A stretch of DNA of 16,359 nt, from contig JAJRUA010000294.1 of assembly GCA_024278035.1 (NCBI GenBank), forward strand, positions 1 to 16,359, given 5' to 3'. Both the position numbers and the translations under genes were made by a program. Shown piece by piece: positions 13,283 through 16,359 of the stretch (its first letter is position 1; each line of letters starts with the position of its first letter). Source of the stretch: Planctomycetota bacterium (GTDB taxonomy: Bacteria; Planctomycetota; Planctomycetia; Pirellulales; Lacipirellulaceae). The notes beneath the pieces were generated by a model that was given only the letters and a program-made list of their open reading frames with translations, searched no databases and had not been told where the DNA came from.

Positions 13283-14143
13283 TCAACGGATCATTCTCGC
13301 AGCAGCAGGCGCCATTTTTTTGTTGCTATGGCCAACACCACGCACGGTTTTTTTCTTCCATTTGAGTTGGATTCCCAGTTCTTTTGCTTGGGTGTGACTC
13401 TGTTGGATAAATTCCTTTCCCCGTGCAAAGCGATGGGGGCCTTGAGCGTTGGCTTCTGAGGTCTTTTTCAGACTGCTGCTCTCCGTATCGGTGTCATCGG
13501 ATCCAAGCAGCAACACCAATCGACGTTGAAGCACTTTCTCAAGTTGTGCCTCATCGACTTCCGTCCCCCCCAGGCCATAAGGGTACGCGACCTCTTGGGT
13601 TGGCATGGTGTACCAGCCCGAATTAGCCGCGATGGCTAACTTGTATCTCGCATCGGGCATAAACAACACGAAACGATGCACAAATTGACCGCCCGCAGAG
13701 TGGCCGTAAATAGAGTACCTTTCTGCTCCCAGCTTGTTGTCCTGAATCACGCGATCAAAGATACGTTCAATCGCAGTAAACGTCCATTTGGCTGGATCTC
13801 GACGATGCCCCTTATCGGAATACATGAAGCCACGATTATAGTGCCGGCTATTGCCGTAAAACTGCTTGGAAAACTCCGGCACAAGCAGCAAGAAGCCATG
13901 CGTTTCAGAGTGCTTGATCCATTGGTCTCGATATTTTTTGCCGTTTCGCTTCATGCCGTGCATGACAAAGTGAATCGGTCCACTTGAACGAAATTTTTTC
14001 GGGCGATAATAAAAAACACGGATTGGTCGGTCGGGATTGCCTCGCGGATCGACAAACGCAAACTCCCCTGGTCCAACGTTTAAAGGTTCTCCTGAGCAAG
14101 GAGTGACCGACAGAAAGAAAAGCAGATAGAGAATATATTGCAT
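13283..14143 (-). CDS. Secreted alpha/beta hydrolase (esterase/depolymerase-like)
   Basis: A 286-aa product with a signal peptide (residues 1-18, MQYILYLLFFLSVTPCSG). The oxyanion-hole segment is HGMKRNGKKYRDQW (62-75). The nucleophile elbow is GHSAGG with Ser149. Candidate acid residues are Asp216/217/219 in LLGSDDTDT, and the His is H272 in RGVGHSN. These positions fit a complete catalytic triad of the PHB-depolymerase/esterase-like branch of alpha/beta hydrolases. Substrate unknown; an exported ester-hydrolysing role is the safe statement. ATG start with only a weak GAGA upstream. The gene is visibly richer in A/T runs than its neighbours, which may indicate acquisition from elsewhere or relaxed composition. 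Confidence 0.85.
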   Translation of the reverse strand: MQYILYLLFFLSVTPCSGEPLNVGPGEFAFVDPRGNPDRPIRVFYYRPKKFRSSGPIHFVMHGMKRNGKKYRDQWIKHSETHGFLLLVPEFSKQFYGNSRHYNRGFMYSDKGHRRDPAKWTFTAIERIFDRVIQDNKLGAERYSIYGHSAGGQFVHRFVLFMPDARYKLAIAANSGWYTMPTQEVAYPYGLGGTEVDEAQLEKVLQRRLVLLLGSDDTDTESSSLKKTSEANAQGPHRFARGKEFIQQSHTQAKELGIQLKWKKKTVRGVGHSNKKMAPAAARMIR

Positions 14144-14203
14144 GCGGTTCTCATGCTGTTAGAGGAGTGTACTGCGTGAGCAAGATATAGGAAGCATTTT
14201 ATC

Positions 14204-14217
14204 TGCTCGCGCGAGCA
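14204..14217. repeat. 14-bp perfect palindrome
   Basis: tgctcgcgcgagca is self-complementary. An alternative pairing of ctgctc (14203-14208) with gagcag (14226-14231) overlaps it. It lies 61 nt upstream of the alpha/beta hydrolase start, in the 170-nt gap behind the methyltransferase gene, so it could be an operator or simply a hairpin. Nothing else is evident in that gap. Confidence 0.45.
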
Positions 14218-14313
14218 AAGCGATAGAGCAGGGCCCAACGAAAGGCCAATTTTAGCCTGTCGATCGCAAACCCCAGGTAAAATTGCTGGCGCATACATCA
14301 AAAGCATCTTCCT

Positions 14314-15525
14314 TTACTGCCCCCTTATCTCAGAAAGAAAATCGTCCTCATACTTGAGCCGTTTTGCGATTATTACAACCGGTTTGCCGTAGACTGGGAC
14401 GCCGTAGGCGGGGGCCAAGAGCAGCGTTGCCGAATTGTTACCTTTGGGGCGAAGCTCTTTACGCAGCTTGGCCGGGTCGAGAGAGACGCCGCGGCATTTG
14501 ATTTCTAATTGGCCGATGTTGCGTTGGGCTAGATAAGCGGCAAGGCGTTTACGATCGAACGGCAAGACCTCTTCCACCTCAAACGCCGCAAGCAACGGGT
14601 CGCTAACGGGCCGGTCGCCCGTTAGGTAGGCGACTGGCGAGAAAGAAGCGAGGCTGTGCCTCTCGGCTTGGGCCCCCACCAGCCGAGCGGCAATCACCGC
14701 AGGGTCGGGCTCGTAGACGTAGCGAAGGATCGAATCGGCCATCGGGATAGGCATCTCAGCCACACCGCACAGGGTGGCGGGCTTGGAGTCCACAAAAACC
14801 CGTGTCGCGCGGCGTTTGCCACGATCCTGGGCCAAAGGCCCGCACCAAGCAACAAGCTGGCGACATTCGCCGCCACGGCTGATCCATTCAAGTTCGCACT
14901 CGGCTTGCCATGACTCGGGTAATTGAGCGGCGGGGGCCAGCTTGATGGCCGCCGCTGCGGTTTGCTCACGCCAGGCATCCAGTTCTCTCAGCGAGGGCTC
15001 ATGCTGATCGGGCTGGGTACTGCGACGCCCCCCGGCGCGCCGATCGGGATCGGCGTGCCAAGCGTCGCAGTTTTCGATCGTCGCTTCGTCGGCGGTCGCA
15101 CAACAGACCGTCGCCGGCGTAGCATTTCGCTCAGCAAAATGGGCAAGAACTGCGTCACGATCGATTCCCGAAACCTCCAAGCCCGCGTTGACCAACCCTA
15201 ACAAATCCCCCCCCACACCGGTGCAAACATCGAGTAGGCGATCCTCCTTGGTAAAACGCCTCGCTTTGTAGTGAGCCACCCATTCGTCGGTCGCTTGTTC
15301 CAAGCCCTTGCGAGTAAAAAACATCCGTTCGGCATGACGAAACTTTGCCGTGGCACGCCGGCGAAGTTCCACTTGCTCAACGATGGCCGCGGCTTGCTCC
15401 GCTGAGAGCGTTTTGCGCAGCCGGGCGATCAGGCGCGGTGTTGCCTGGGCGGAAGCGTGTTCTTGGAGCCACTCCGCGGCAACCGCGCCGGTGAGCCATT
15501 CCGCCGTTTCAAGAGTGAGGGGCAT
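14314..15525 (-). CDS. Class I SAM-dependent methyltransferase with THUMP-like C-terminal domain
   Basis: A 403-aa cytoplasmic protein from the ATG at 15525; a longer frame from 15582 would add 19 residues unlike the family. An N-terminal helical segment contains RAERMFF-type sequence (RHAERMFFTRKGLEQATDEW split over residues 63-82). The SAM-binding motif I is DVCTGVGGD (99-107), followed by an acidic motif GIDRD (120-124) and DPDRRAGGRR (159-168). Residues about 320-389 match the THUMP-like domain (PFDRKRLAAYL, IGQLEIKCRGV, LRKELRPKG). RNA is the expected substrate of THUMP-type proteins, but the exact target is unknown. No Shine-Dalgarno sequence. Divergent from the DUF6690-like gene across 150 nt. 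Confidence 0.88.
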   Translation of the reverse strand: MPLTLETAEWLTGAVAAEWLQEHASAQATPRLIARLRKTLSAEQAAAIVEQVELRRRATAKFRHAERMFFTRKGLEQATDEWVAHYKARRFTKEDRLLDVCTGVGGDLLGLVNAGLEVSGIDRDAVLAHFAERNATPATVCCATADEATIENCDAWHADPDRRAGGRRSTQPDQHEPSLRELDAWREQTAAAAIKLAPAAQLPESWQAECELEWISRGGECRQLVAWCGPLAQDRGKRRATRVFVDSKPATLCGVAEMPIPMADSILRYVYEPDPAVIAARLVGAQAERHSLASFSPVAYLTGDRPVSDPLLAAFEVEEVLPFDRKRLAAYLAQRNIGQLEIKCRGVSLDPAKLRKELRPKGNNSATLLLAPAYGVPVYGKPVVIIAKRLKYEDDFLSEIRGQ

Positions 15526-15675
15526 GGAGAGAGAACAGGGTCGTACGGTTTGGGTAAGGCGTAGGTGCTGTGGGTACTGCAAGAGGTGCTAGCGGTTGGC
15601 GGGAGCCATCGGTTCTTCGATGCCGAAGGGATAAAGGAACGTTTCTGCCGACCTTCCTCTCTCCATAGTCACCCC

Positions 15676-16359
15676 ATGCTACCACGTTCGCTACTGCTCG
15701 CAGGTATGCTCGGCACCGCCGTGGGGGTTCCTTATGCCGTATCCAACGCTCCCGACGGCTGGCAGGAGCAACTGCAAAGCGGCTGGAGCCATTGGAGCCA
15801 GCCGGCGCAAGGCCCCGCGGAGACACCTTTTTCGCTTGGCTCGCTCACGGCTCCCAACGCTGCCTCCCCAACTGGCCCCGGCAGCCATCTTTACCGAAGC
15901 CTCGCTCCCCTCGAAGGGGTTTACGGTCGTTCGCTCGCTGAGCTGCTCAACTGGAACCTCACCAAAGATTGGGTTTACCGCAACTGGGACCGCAAGTCGA
16001 CCGGCTTGGCCGATCCCAAGCTCTTTGGCATTCGGGTGCCGGTCGTCACGGGTGGAGCGATGACCGACGTTGCCGGTTCGCTCTCTTATTACTTCGACGC
16101 CCAGGGAGTTTTGCAGCGGATACGCCTTCATGGCCGAACGGCCGACACGACCCAACTTGTGCGGCTTGCTATCGATCGGTTTGGAATGAGTCGGCGGACG
16201 AGCCCCTCGCCGGGCGACCAGCTTTTTCAGGCCGTCGAGAAGAACCATCTCCGCTCTGAGTTGCGTACTCGCCCAGAAGCCGTGCTATGGGGGACAACAC
16301 CTCACAGTAGCTTTGTCGTTGATTGGGAGGTCAACCGACCCGGGTCGAATAACTGGGTA
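15676..16359 (+). CDS. Exported planctomycete protein, DUF6690-like (3' end outside window)
   Basis: ATG at 15676 opens a frame with no stop to the right edge (228 codons), so the gene is partial. An N-terminal hydrophobic segment MLPRSLLLAGMLGTAVGVPY (residues 1-20) looks like a signal peptide or anchor. A Pro/Ser/Ala-rich linker (about 24-72) precedes a folded region with LEGVYGRSLAELLNWNLTKD (78-97), WVYRNWDRKSTGL, FGIRVPVVTG, AGSLSYYFD, and LRTRPEAVLWGTTPHSSF. This pattern matches my memory of DUF6690 (planctomycete family of unknown function); the assignment needs a profile search. Upstream contains no Shine-Dalgarno sequence. Minus-strand frames over this region are shadows. Confidence 0.8.
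   Translation, partial: MLPRSLLLAGMLGTAVGVPYAVSNAPDGWQEQLQSGWSHWSQPAQGPAETPFSLGSLTAPNAASPTGPGSHLYRSLAPLEGVYGRSLAELLNWNLTKDWVYRNWDRKSTGLADPKLFGIRVPVVTGGAMTDVAGSLSYYFDAQGVLQRIRLHGRTADTTQLVRLAIDRFGMSRRTSPSPGDQLFQAVEKNHLRSELRTRPEAVLWGTTPHSSFVVDWEVNRPGSNNWV

Noticed and set aside
15691..16248. 185-codon minus-strand frame
   Set aside because: Antisense to the open plus frame from 15676, which has a hydrophobic N terminus and family-like motifs.

Overview
The window looks like a chromosomal segment of a planctomycete, probably Pirellulales-like. The basis is GC-rich sequence, start codons that mostly lack a Shine-Dalgarno sequence, several families I recognise as typical of planctomycetes (secreted Cys-rich envelope proteins, a DUF11 lipoprotein, a MazG-like protein with a Cys tail, a THUMP-like methyltransferase, a DUF6690-like protein), and intergenic palindromes of the kind scattered through these genomes. 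The genus cannot be fixed from the sequence alone.

Layout. Positions 1-431 hold the 3' end of a tyrosine recombinase gene that runs into a minus-strand tRNA-Glu(CTC). This is the right-hand edge of an integrated element whose body lies to the left, outside the window. Positions 571-3878 (minus) hold a two-gene ABC unit: a large membrane-anchored exported protein followed by an ABC ATPase, with an 18-bp perfect inverted repeat between them. Positions 3957-6555 (minus) hold three ordinary genes: a MazG-like NTP pyrophosphohydrolase, a class I/II aminotransferase with a clear hairpin terminator behind it, and an EamA/DMT-type permease.

Positions 6735-10146 (minus) are the most interesting part. 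They carry a three-gene run of secreted or lipid-anchored, Cys-containing proteins. The first two (439 aa and about 233 aa) are paralogues sharing an ungapped core of about 68 residues, roughly 35% identical by eye. The third is a DUF11 lipoprotein with a CxxC-rich N terminus. The two paralogues are the only genes here with a convincing Shine-Dalgarno sequence. I infer an envelope or cell-surface module of unknown role. A membrane-anchored, LolA-like protein is transcribed divergently at 10441-11553.

Positions 11639-16359 hold pdxA (minus), a 60-aa two-helix membrane protein (plus) with a candidate promoter, a secreted alpha/beta hydrolase of visibly lower GC (minus), a THUMP-like class I methyltransferase (minus), and the start of a DUF6690-like exported protein (plus) that runs off the right edge.

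Apart from pdxA, the tRNA and the terminator, most functions are family-level assignments made by reading motifs. No database search was possible. No CRISPR array, rRNA, IS transposase or replication origin was seen.
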